Source: Clostridia bacterium
GTDB lineage: Bacteria > Bacillota > Clostridia > Oscillospirales > CAG-272
DNA: 5,182 bases
Direction: 5' to 3'
Assembly: GCA_017452215.1 (NCBI GenBank)
Contig: JAFTMU010000279.1
Location: forward strand, 1-5,182
Shown here: positions 1 through 5,068 of the stretch, piece by piece
How the letters are laid out: the number at the start of each line of letters is the position of its first letter
Numbering within the stretch: the stretch's first letter is position 1
Notes under the pieces: model-generated
What the model was told of the DNA's origin: nothing
The model's database searches: none
What the model saw: the letters and a program-made list of their open reading frames with translations, nothing else
Position numbers and translations under genes: made by a program

Positions 1-39
1 AGGAATTCCCCGAGGACGCCAAGGGGCTCAAAAAGATCA
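1..39 (+). repeat. Exact direct repeat, copy 1, inside the topoisomerase gene
   Basis: Bases 1-39 are identical to 583-621. Both copies are read in the same frame and encode EFPEDAKGLKKI. The repeat may extend left of the window, so 39 bp is a minimum. After this copy the protein continues with the usual TFQSLRG propeller sequence. Confidence 0.95.
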
Positions 40-659
40 CCTTCCAGTCGCTCCGTGGCAACGACGAGCAAAAATGCAAGGACGGCGACTCTATTCTCAA
101 CGTTATCGACGGTCAGAACACCGATAACCTGATCTTCCTCACCGATCACCAGCAGCTCTACCGTGCCAAGGCAGAGGACTTTGATACCACCAAGGCGTCG
201 GCACTGGGCGATTATCTCCCTGTAAAGCTACACATGGACAGCGAGGAAAAGCCGATTCTGATGAATATTCAGAACAAGTACCCCCAAAAGGAGAATCTGG
301 TATTCATCTTTGCCAACGGCAAGGGCGTCCGTGTCTCGGTCTCCAACTACGAGACCACGGGCAACCGCCGCAAGCTGACCTCCGCTTACTCCAAGGCAGC
401 CCCCATCGTTGCGGCATTCTATGAGAAAGCCCCCATGGAGGTCCTGCTCACCGCCTCGGATCAGAGAGCAATAGTCATCAAATCCTCCCTCATTCCCCTG
501 ATGTCCACCCGCACCTCAAACGGCGTCACACTCATGAGTCTGAAAAAGGGAGAGACCCTGACAGGTGCCACTGTCAACCCCGAGGAATTCCCCGAGGACG
601 CCAAGGGGCTCAAAAAGATCAAGATCCCCGCAACGGGCGTGCTCCTGAACAAAAAGTGA
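1..659 (+). CDS. DNA gyrase / topoisomerase IV subunit A, C-terminal part (5' end outside window)
   Basis: The open frame enters from the left edge (first full codon at base 3) and ends in TGA at 657-659, giving 218 visible residues. They match the C-terminal beta-propeller of type II topoisomerase A subunits, which binds and wraps DNA while the absent N-terminal part carries the catalytic tyrosine. Recognisable pieces are LKKITFQSLRGNDEQK near the start, TKASALGDYLPVKL, and NRRKLTSAYSKAAPIVAAFY followed by LLTASDQRAIV; the repeating pattern of strands and loops fits several propeller blades. The style resembles the topoisomerase A subunits of clostridia, but GyrA and ParC cannot be separated without the N-terminus and GyrA box, so no symbol is given. 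Oddity: the peptide EFPEDAKGLKKI occurs twice, at the visible start and near the C-terminus, encoded by identical DNA. A small membrane protein follows after 41 bases. Confidence 0.9.
   Translation, partial: EFPEDAKGLKKITFQSLRGNDEQKCKDGDSILNVIDGQNTDNLIFLTDHQQLYRAKAEDFDTTKASALGDYLPVKLHMDSEEKPILMNIQNKYPQKENLVFIFANGKGVRVSVSNYETTGNRRKLTSAYSKAAPIVAAFYEKAPMEVLLTASDQRAIVIKSSLIPLMSTRTSNGVTLMSLKKGETLTGATVNPEEFPEDAKGLKKIKIPATGVLLNKK
583..621 (+). repeat. Exact direct repeat, copy 2, near the 3' end of the topoisomerase gene
   Basis: Second copy of the 39-bp repeat, 582 bases (exactly 194 codons) after the first. Identity includes synonymous codon positions, pointing to recent duplication or gene conversion rather than protein-level similarity. 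The protein then ends KIPATGVLLNKK. Confidence 0.95.
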
Positions 660-700
660 TCGATCGAAGAATAAAACCAACAGAGAAAGGAATCAAAGAG

Positions 701-832
701 ATGTCTCGCAATACCAAAAAATCCACCTTTTCCCCCGCCACCCGCATTCTTGCCCTGGCACTTTCCGTGCTGGTCGCATCCGGCGTAGTGGTCTACCTTG
801 TCACGTTCATCATGAGCCTCTTCGGCGCTTGA
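701..832 (+). CDS. Small single-span membrane protein, 43 residues, function unknown
   Basis: ATG at 701 to TGA at 830-832 encodes 43 residues. The start is supported by AAAGGA at 686-691, nine bases upstream. The first 15 residues are polar and basic (R3, K6, K7, R15), followed by one long hydrophobic stretch at about residues 16-41 and almost nothing after it. That predicts a single transmembrane helix with the N-terminus inside the cell, with no signal-peptidase site obvious. It lies 41 bases after the topoisomerase stop and before the terminator at 868-916, so it is probably co-transcribed with the topoisomerase. I do not recognise a named family. I infer a real gene from the ribosome-binding site, the coherent membrane topology and the operon position. 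Confidence 0.7.
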   Translation: MSRNTKKSTFSPATRILALALSVLVASGVVVYLVTFIMSLFGA

Positions 833-867
833 TAGTGAAAACTGATAAAGAAACAAAAACAGAATTA

Positions 868-916
868 GAGGGTGAGTCAAATACAAATTTTTTGGCACTC
901 ACCCTCGTCCTTTTTT
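868..916 (+). terminator. Intrinsic terminator after the topoisomerase / small membrane protein transcript
   Basis: A perfect 10-bp stem (868-877 with 897-906, GAGGGTGAGT / ACTCACCCTC) is extended by an inner CAAA/TTTG helix past a two-base bulge. The run TTTTTT at 911-916 follows five bases after the stem. It lies 36 bases after the small-protein stop. Confidence 0.88.
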
Positions 917-1005
917 GTGCAAAGGGTTATCTCAAATTTGCAATTTGGGCGACCTCCTTTTTTCTTCAAAATTTACACATTTTTATAAAATTCCCCCACA
1001 AAGCA

Positions 1006-1014
1006 TGGTATAAT
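1006..1014 (+). promoter_or_regulatory. Extended -10 promoter for the exonuclease gene
   Basis: TGG then TATAAT (TATAAT at 1009-1014) is a perfect TGnTATAAT extended -10. No good -35 sits 16-18 bases upstream; TTTACA at 972-977 is too far away. Transcription would begin near 1021, leaving a leader of about 27 bases. The rest of the 833-1047 gap holds only the upstream terminator and AT-rich DNA. Confidence 0.8.
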
Positions 1015-1047
1015 GAAGGCAGAACGATTTTTTGGAAAGGACACCCC

Positions 1048-1725
1048 ATGAAGCTTTTATTTTTCGACATGGAATTTGCTAACGGACAGGTCAAGGGCTC
1101 GATCTATTCCCTCGGATATCTGATCACCGACGAGAATTTTGAGATCCTCACCCCGCCAACCGACCTGATCATCAACCCCGAATGCCCCTGGAACGAGTAC
1201 GTAGAGCAAAACATCCTCGCCTACCCCAAGGAGACGGTGGATGCCGCCCCCGCCTTTCCCATGCATTACGATGCCATCAAAGCCTTGTTCGAGAGCGTAG
1301 ACGTTGCCGTGGGCTTTGCGGTTTCCAATGATGTAAAGGCACTTAAACGGGATTGCGATCGCTATTCCCTTCCCCTTATCAATTACCGTTGGTTTGATAC
1401 CGAACGCCTGTGCAAAAACGCAGACAAGCATTCCGATGCCCGTGGACTTGACGGTTGTGTCCGTGCCTGGTGCGGCGCTGAACCCGAAAACCGCCACCGC
1501 AGCGATGGCGACGCCTACGCCACTATGCTCCTCTTACAGGCGATCTGTAAGGACACCCACGCCACCCCCGAAATGCTCATGATCGCCTACCCCGAATGCA
1601 CAGGTGAAGCACTCCCGCCTAAAAAAGAAAAGCCCAAGGCGGAGAAGCCCTCTCCCCACAAACGCCGCCGGCATCACAGACCCAAAAAGAAAAAGACAGA
1701 AAAACCGCAGGACGGGATCGCTTGA
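1048..1725 (+). CDS. DEDDh-family 3'-5' exonuclease-like protein with basic C-terminal tail
   Basis: 225 residues from ATG 1048, preceded by AAAGGA at 1036-1041 with six-base spacing and by the extended -10 promoter. An upstream in-frame TTG at 829 would translate through a terminator and is not used. The RNase T / DNA polymerase III epsilon fold is shown by three exonuclease motifs. ExoI is FFDMEF with D7 and E9; ExoII is GFAVSND with D95; ExoIII is HRSDGD with H150 and D155. These are the four acidic metal ligands plus the general-base histidine, so the protein should cleave nucleotides from DNA or RNA 3' ends; the substrate is not evident. Residues about 190-220 form a low-complexity tail rich in Lys, Arg, His and Pro, probably nucleic-acid binding. 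It is monocistronic, converging on nth, and its stop codon lies in the loop of the shared terminator. Confidence 0.88.
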   Translation: MKLLFFDMEFANGQVKGSIYSLGYLITDENFEILTPPTDLIINPECPWNEYVEQNILAYPKETVDAAPAFPMHYDAIKALFESVDVAVGFAVSNDVKALKRDCDRYSLPLINYRWFDTERLCKNADKHSDARGLDGCVRAWCGAEPENRHRSDGDAYATMLLLQAICKDTHATPEMLMIAYPECTGEALPPKKEKPKAEKPSPHKRRRHHRPKKKKTEKPQDGIA

Positions 1726-1745
1726 TTCCATCCTGCTCTTTCTCT
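1707..1745. terminator. Two-way terminator between the convergent exonuclease and nth genes
   Basis: Bases 1707-1719 pair with 1724-1736 (GCAGGA / TCCTGC base, one C-A mismatch, one G-T pair, four-base loop). The plus strand continues with the T-rich TCTTTCTCT. On the minus strand the same stem is followed by GG then TTTTT (A-run 1700-1704). The loop contains the first base of the exonuclease TGA (1723-1725), so the hairpin overlaps coding sequence. Confidence 0.68.
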
Positions 1746-1754
1746 ATGTAAGCT

Positions 1755-2414
1755 TTATTCCCCACCCTGCTTGCGTCCCCGCTCACAAAGCTCCTTTAAG
1801 GGACAAGAGGCGCATTGCGGATTGCGTGCCGTGCAAACGTCTCGCCCGAATTGCACGATCCGATGGCAAAAATCACTGATCTCCCCGGCGTCAAGCAACG
1901 GCGTCAAAATCCGCTCCACCTTGACAGGATCCTTCAGCCCCTCGGGATACATTCCAAACCGCCCGCAAATACGCATACAGTGGGTGTCCGCCACCACACC
2001 ACCCTTGCGGTAGAGGTCTCCAAGGAGCAGATTTGCCACCTTTCTTCCCACACCGGGAAATTTTAAAAGCTCCTCCATAGAGTCGGGGATCACGCCGCCG
2101 AACTCTTCTACAAGCATCGCACAGGCATCCTTGGTGTTTTGTGCCTTGACACGGTAAAGACCGCAGGGACGAATGATCTCCTCAAGGTCCTGAGTATCCG
2201 CCTCCATAATCGCCTTTGGCGAGGGGTATTTTTCAAACAGCTTGCGGCAAACAACATTCACCCTTGCATCGGTGCATTGCGCCGAGAGACGTCCCATGAT
2301 CAAAAGCCGCCAAGGTTCACCCTGCCACTCCAGGGCACAAAGGGCATCGGGATAGATCTCCTTCAGTTTTTCCACGATCAAAGAAAGCCGCTCTCTCTTT
2401 TGCTTTTGCGTCAT
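1755..2414 (-). CDS. nth: Endonuclease III (DNA glycosylase / AP lyase)
   Basis: 219 residues, close to the E. coli enzyme's size. It removes oxidised pyrimidines from DNA and cuts the strand at the abasic site, the first steps of base excision repair. Visible hallmarks are LSAQCTDARVN at 43-53 (the LSAQ-TD segment), the helix-hairpin-helix LLKFPGVGRKVAN at 116-128 with catalytic Lys125, and VADTHCMRI with catalytic Asp143. The C-terminal iron-sulfur loop is C194-x6-C201-x2-C204-x5-C210, so all four cluster ligands are present. The ATG at 2412-2414 has GGAGG on the minus strand (complement of 2424-2428) at nine bases. The gene is transcribed from its own TTGAAA-N17-TATAAT promoter and diverges from the PHP gene. 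No damage or truncation is seen. Confidence 0.96.
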   Translation of the reverse strand: MTQKQKRERLSLIVEKLKEIYPDALCALEWQGEPWRLLIMGRLSAQCTDARVNVVCRKLFEKYPSPKAIMEADTQDLEEIIRPCGLYRVKAQNTKDACAMLVEEFGGVIPDSMEELLKFPGVGRKVANLLLGDLYRKGGVVADTHCMRICGRFGMYPEGLKDPVKVERILTPLLDAGEISDFCHRIVQFGRDVCTARNPQCASCPLKELCERGRKQGGE

Positions 2415-2446
2415 CGCCGTATCCCTCCTCCCTGAAATATCGACTT

Positions 2447-2475
2447 ATTATAACATAACCCCCTCTCTTTTTCAA
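2447..2475 (-). promoter_or_regulatory. Promoter for nth
   Basis: On the minus strand TTGAAA (complement of 2470-2475) is 17 bases from TATAAT (complement of 2447-2452), with a TG at the extended -10 position. A six-base inverted repeat, TCTCTT 2464-2469 / AAGAGA 2474-2479, overlaps the -35; it could be an operator but may be chance. Confidence 0.85.
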
Positions 2476-2506
2476 GAGAAAAAAACAAAACTTTTTCCAA
2501 AGACTA

Positions 2507-2535
2507 TTGCAAAAAAACATGAAACCCTGTATAAT
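2507..2535 (+). promoter_or_regulatory. Promoter for the PHP-domain gene
   Basis: TTGCAA at 2507-2512 is 17 bases from TATAAT at 2530-2535, a near-consensus sigma-70/SigA promoter. The A/T tracts at 2479-2500 lie between it and the divergent nth promoter. The leader to the ATG at 2592 is about 50 bases, with no strong structure noted. Confidence 0.85.
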
Positions 2536-2580
2536 AAAAACGCTGGCAGCTTACTGTACGGCCCCACATAATGATGATAC

Positions 2581-2585
2581 AGGAG
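2581..2585 (+). promoter_or_regulatory. Ribosome-binding site that sets the PHP gene start
   Basis: AGGAG six bases before ATG 2592. The in-frame ATG at 2571 lies before it and has no ribosome-binding site of its own, so 2592 is the preferred start. Confidence 0.8.
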
Positions 2586-2591
2586 AAAAAA

Positions 2592-3611
2592 ATGAAGCAC
2601 TATCTGCTCCCGGAAGGTGGAAAATTCTACAAGGCAAATATGCACCTACACACTACAGTCTCCGATGGGTGCTATACCCCTGAGGACATCAAAAAGATTT
2701 ACATGGACCTGGGCTACTCCATCCTCGCCTATACCGATCACGAGGTCATCGTCCCCCACACCGACCTAACCGACGAGAATTTTCTGGCGCTCACAGGCTA
2801 CGAGATCACCATTTGGGAATCCGGCTCACATATAGATAGAAAGGTATTTCACCTCAACCTCATCGCAAAGGAGGCCGAAAACAACGTCAGCTCCTCCTTC
2901 CGCCTGGTAGATGTCGATCAGGATCGCCAATACGTCACCGAGGAAATGATGAAATACAATCATCCTCGCAAATACTCCTCGGAATGCGTCAACGAGATCA
3001 TCGAAAGCGCAAAAAAGGAGGGGTTTCTCGTCTCCTTGAATCACCCCGTTTGGTCTACCCAGAATTACACCGATTACGCTGACCTCAAGGGCCTTTGGGC
3101 AACCGAGGTCTATAACAGTGCCTCCAATCTGGGCGGCGCTATCGAAAACACACAGGCATTTGAGGATCTGGTTCGCTTGCATGAGCCTGTATTCCCCCTT
3201 GCTGTGGATGATACCCACTATCCCTTCCACGTAGGCCACGGATGGATCATGGTCAAGGCGCACTCCCTGGATTATCCCACAGTGATCAGCGCTCTGGAAA
3301 AAGGCGATTTTTACGCCTCCACAGGCCCGGAAATCAAGGAGTTGTATCTGGAAGAAGGGATCCTGCACATTAAGACCTCCGAGGCGGCGGGCATCTACGT
3401 CACCACCGAAAAGATCAAACGTTGGTCAGCGATGGGAACCGAGGAGGAGCCTGTCACCGAGGCAAGCTTCAACGTCAGCGACTACGTTCAAAGAACGCTG
3501 GCGGGAACCACCAATAAGCAGGCTTATATTCGTGTCACGGTCAAGGATTTCAAGGGAGAATATGCCTACTCCCGCGCGTACTTTTTAGACGAATTAGCAG
3601 CCTCCGTCTGA
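2592..3611 (+). CDS. PHP-domain metal-dependent phosphoesterase-like protein
   Basis: 339 residues from ATG 2592. The N-terminal two-thirds is a PHP (polymerase and histidinol phosphatase) domain. Metal-binding motifs appear in order: NMHLHTTVSDG (H18, H20, D25), AYTDHE (H50), GYEIT (E71), FHLNLIA (H87), SLNHP (H151) and DDTHY (D207, H209). These are the ligands of the family's multi-metal site, so it is probably an active phosphoesterase. Residues from about 245 to 335 form a strand-rich C-terminal domain beginning STGPEIKELYLEEG, as seen in PHP proteins of the COG0613 type. The substrate cannot be read from sequence: histidinol phosphate, nucleotides or a sugar phosphate are all possible. 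No signal peptide is visible, so it should be cytoplasmic. It has its own promoter and terminator and no operon partner. Confidence 0.88.
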   Translation: MKHYLLPEGGKFYKANMHLHTTVSDGCYTPEDIKKIYMDLGYSILAYTDHEVIVPHTDLTDENFLALTGYEITIWESGSHIDRKVFHLNLIAKEAENNVSSSFRLVDVDQDRQYVTEEMMKYNHPRKYSSECVNEIIESAKKEGFLVSLNHPVWSTQNYTDYADLKGLWATEVYNSASNLGGAIENTQAFEDLVRLHEPVFPLAVDDTHYPFHVGHGWIMVKAHSLDYPTVISALEKGDFYASTGPEIKELYLEEGILHIKTSEAAGIYVTTEKIKRWSAMGTEEEPVTEASFNVSDYVQRTLAGTTNKQAYIRVTVKDFKGEYAYSRAYFLDELAASV

Positions 3612-3693
3612 TAAACAAAAACGGTACGCACATCGAAACGCTGTGTGCCACTGAAACATGATAAAAGGTGTCTATGGTCAACGGTAAAGCTTT

Positions 3694-3720
3694 GGGCGGC
3701 AGAATTTCTGCCGCCCTTTT
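3694..3720 (+). terminator. Intrinsic terminator after the PHP gene
   Basis: A perfect 10-bp GC-rich stem (3694-3703 with 3707-3716, GGGCGGCAGA / TCTGCCGCCC, three-base loop) is followed by only four T (3717-3720). It sits 82 bases after the PHP stop. The minus strand has no T-tract after the stem, so it is unlikely to be the main terminator of the lipoprotein gene that ends at 3725. Confidence 0.8.
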
Positions 3721-3724
3721 GAGA

Positions 3725-4660
3725 TTATGATTCAACAAAAGACCATGTTGTTAAGTCTGTTGAAACATATTTAAAATATACAAAATCGTTTTCCCGTTTT
3801 TGTCTTAAGCAAAGAACATATAGTCCATCTTGATATAGGAAATCATAGGCTTCTCCGCTGGGAATATATGTATCCTGTGAGTTCGAATCTCCCCGAGTAT
3901 AATAATCATTCGGTGGTAACACAATTGAATTCCAGTTTTCCCCGCCATCCGCAGTTATGTAGGTGCGTTTGGAAAAATTGTCATCTGCTCGGTGCCCTGC
4001 AGAAATAAACCCGATTTTTTCGTCAATCATTTTTGCGCATATAATACGGTCATTCCAACGAAAAGAGGGTACATTTTCTATTTTTTGCGACTCCCATGTT
4101 TCCCCACCGTCCACCGTTTTTACCATTTTGGATAATTCGTTGTTTTCACCGCCAAAATGTAATAAATATCCTATTTGTTCATCAATAAAGCTACAGTAAT
4201 TAAAAGCATACGCCACATTTGTTTCATACGATATATTTTCAATCGTAACCTGTGGGTTCCCTTTTGCCAATCGGATCATTTTTATGGGCTTTGCGGGTTG
4301 GCTGAAATCACCAAACACCATTATCCCCTGATCGTCCCATAAAACAACAGAAGATGCTTGAACCGTTTCTGCTACCACATGCATATCCGGAATCCTAATA
4401 ACAAAAGTTTCGTTCCAAGAGTCTACATAAAGAGTAAGTTCATTATTTTGATTGATCGTGTAAGTAGTATCGGAGTTATAATAACAACCGTTGCAAGCCA
4501 TGATACCTTCCGCTTTTATTTTGGGTTCAGTGATGTCTTCCGTACTACCGCTTTCATTCGTTGTTTCGTTTGGAATTCCGCCATTTGTTACATCATCACA
4601 CGCATTCAGATTTGCCAACATCAACCCTGATAACAAAATTGTTAATATTCTTTTCTTCAA
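3725..4660 (-). CDS. Surface lipoprotein with Asp-box (BNR) beta-propeller repeats
   Basis: 311 residues from TTG 4660, chosen because AGGAGG (complement of 4668-4673) is seven bases upstream; the alternative TTG at 4666 would be only one base away. The N-terminus is a lipoprotein signal peptide: KKR, a hydrophobic core, then lipobox L18-N-A-C21, so the mature protein should be lipid-anchored outside the cell. A Thr/Ser/Glu/Asn-rich linker follows to about residue 50. Two similar units, FIDEQIGYL 158-166 with TVDGGETW 182-189 and MIDEKIGFI 211-219 with TADGGENW 236-243, are spaced 53-54 residues apart; these are Asp-box blades of sialidase/YCF48-like propellers. STDLTTW at 300-306 is a degenerate third. 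No sialidase catalytic set is evident, so an enzymatic role is not claimed. The gene is visibly AT-richer than its left neighbours, suggesting acquisition. Confidence 0.82.
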   Translation of the reverse strand: MKKRILTILLSGLMLANLNACDDVTNGGIPNETTNESGSTEDITEPKIKAEGIMACNGCYYNSDTTYTINQNNELTLYVDSWNETFVIRIPDMHVVAETVQASSVVLWDDQGIMVFGDFSQPAKPIKMIRLAKGNPQVTIENISYETNVAYAFNYCSFIDEQIGYLLHFGGENNELSKMVKTVDGGETWESQKIENVPSFRWNDRIICAKMIDEKIGFISAGHRADDNFSKRTYITADGGENWNSIVLPPNDYYTRGDSNSQDTYIPSGEAYDFLYQDGLYVLCLRQKRENDFVYFKYVSTDLTTWSFVES

Positions 4661-4667
4661 TTTCAAA

Positions 4668-4673
4668 CCTCCT
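4668..4673 (-). promoter_or_regulatory. Ribosome-binding site that sets the lipoprotein TTG start
   Basis: Perfect AGGAGG on the minus strand. It is seven bases from the TTG at 4660-4658 and one base from the TTG at 4666-4664, so the shorter protein is favoured. An ATG further upstream opens only eight codons before a stop. Confidence 0.85.
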
Positions 4674-4698
4674 CTTTTTTGTTTGTCATTCCACCAAT

Positions 4699-4727
4699 AT
4701 TATAAACTAAACTATCAGAAAATGCAA
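4699..4727 (-). promoter_or_regulatory. Promoter for the lipoprotein gene
   Basis: On the minus strand TTGCAT (complement of 4722-4727) lies 17 bases from TATAAT (complement of 4699-4704). It sits between the hairpin array and the ribosome-binding site, so the lipoprotein transcript does not include the array. Confidence 0.85.
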
Positions 4728-4741
4728 TATAGAATTGAACC

Positions 4742-4901
4742 CACGCACCAAATCACGCCAAGGGCGTGTATATCATCCGCAACTTGTTGCGGTATATCAT
4801 CACGGCACAGCCGTGAATATCATCAAGATGCAGGTAAATGCACGCTGGTGCGTGATGAGATACAGCCCGAAGGGCTGATGATATACGCCGCACTTCGTGC
4901 G
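4742..4901. repeat. Array of short hairpins joined by a constant TATATCATC linker, with an orientation flip
   Basis: Perfect short hairpins with different stems alternate with a fixed 9-base linker. H1 is CACGCC-AAG-GGCGTG 4754-4768; H2 CCGCAAC-TT-GTTGCGG 4777-4792; H3 CACGGC-ACA-GCCGTG 4801-4815; H4 CACGC-TGGT-GCGTG 4841-4854; H5 CAGCCC-GAA-GGGCTG 4863-4877; H6 CGCAC-TTC-GTGCG 4889-4901. Linkers TATATCATC (4769-4777, 4793-4801) and AATATCATC (4816-4824) join the left half. In the right half the linker is reversed: GATGAGATA 4854-4862 and GATGATATA 4877-4885. CACGCACCA at 4742-4750 is the exact reverse complement of TGGTGCGTG at 4846-4854, enclosing the left half. There is no long open frame with coding character. 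It is probably a REP/MITE-like or structured-RNA repeat; I believe similar hairpin-linker repeats occur in gut Clostridia but know no named family. Confidence 0.85.
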
Positions 4902-4997
4902 TCGATGTAAGGAGCGAAGCGACGGAATAGCGAGCCTGCGAGCGTCTATGCCAAGCCTACGGCTTGGATAAAAAAATCGACAAGCCGACGCTCGTCG
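4902..4997. repeat. Second hairpin-rich non-coding block, right of the array
   Basis: The linker pattern stops here and a different structure begins. CGTCG 4900-4904 can pair with CGACG 4920-4924, and GACG 4921-4924 with CGTC 4943-4946. GCGAG is repeated closely at 4930-4934 and 4938-4942. Then come a perfect hairpin CCAAGCC-TAC-GGCTTGG 4951-4967, an A7 run at 4970-4976, and CGACG-CT-CGTCG 4986-4997. The block is GC-rich, lacks a credible open frame, and probably belongs to the same repeat element as the array. Confidence 0.6.
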
Positions 4998-5014
4998 TTC
5001 GGAAGGACAGTTTT

Positions 5015-5064
5015 GCAAGAATACGGTATATTTCGTAAGAGATATGCCGTATTCTTGCTTTTTT
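5015..5064 (+). terminator. Strong plus-strand intrinsic terminator with no plus-strand gene upstream
   Basis: A 12-bp perfect stem (5015-5026 with 5047-5058, GCAAGAATACGG / CCGTATTCTTGC) is extended by five more pairs including one G-T (5027-5031 with 5042-5046), with a 10-base loop. TTTTTT at 5059-5064 follows immediately. On the minus strand the stem is followed by AAAAC, so it is a poor terminator for the gene at the right edge. The nearest plus-strand gene ends at 3611 and already has its own terminator. Confidence 0.85.
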
Positions 5065-5068
5065 GGTT

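Noticed and set aside
461..898. Minus-strand open frame across the topoisomerase 3' end and small protein
   Set aside because: It is antisense to two better-supported genes and crosses a terminator; typical shadow frame.
829..1047. TTG-started extension of the exonuclease frame
   Set aside because: It would run through a strong terminator and the gene's own promoter, and it lacks a ribosome-binding site. ATG 1048 has AAAGGA at six bases and starts directly at the exonuclease fold.
1755..2435. Plus-strand open frames opposite nth
   Set aside because: nth is unmistakable on the minus strand, so these are shadows.
2571..2591. Earlier ATG of the PHP gene
   Set aside because: No ribosome-binding site precedes it, and the AGGAG that serves ATG 2592 lies inside this extension.
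2826..3368. Long minus-strand open frame opposite the PHP gene
   Set aside because: The PHP motifs fix the plus strand as coding; no ribosome-binding site or recognisable protein on the other strand.
3627..3649. Weak hairpin GCACA / TGTGC after the PHP gene
   Set aside because: Only five pairs with a long loop and no T-tract; the real terminator is downstream at 3694.
4661..4666. Earlier TTG of the lipoprotein gene
   Set aside because: It is only one base from AGGAGG; the TTG at 4660 has ideal spacing.
4742..4901. CRISPR array
   Set aside because: The constant unit is only nine bases, changes orientation, and separates palindromes rather than unrelated spacers; no cas genes are visible.
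4491..5018. Open frames on both strands across the hairpin region
   Set aside because: They consist of translated hairpin repeats or antisense lipoprotein sequence, without a supported start or protein-like composition.
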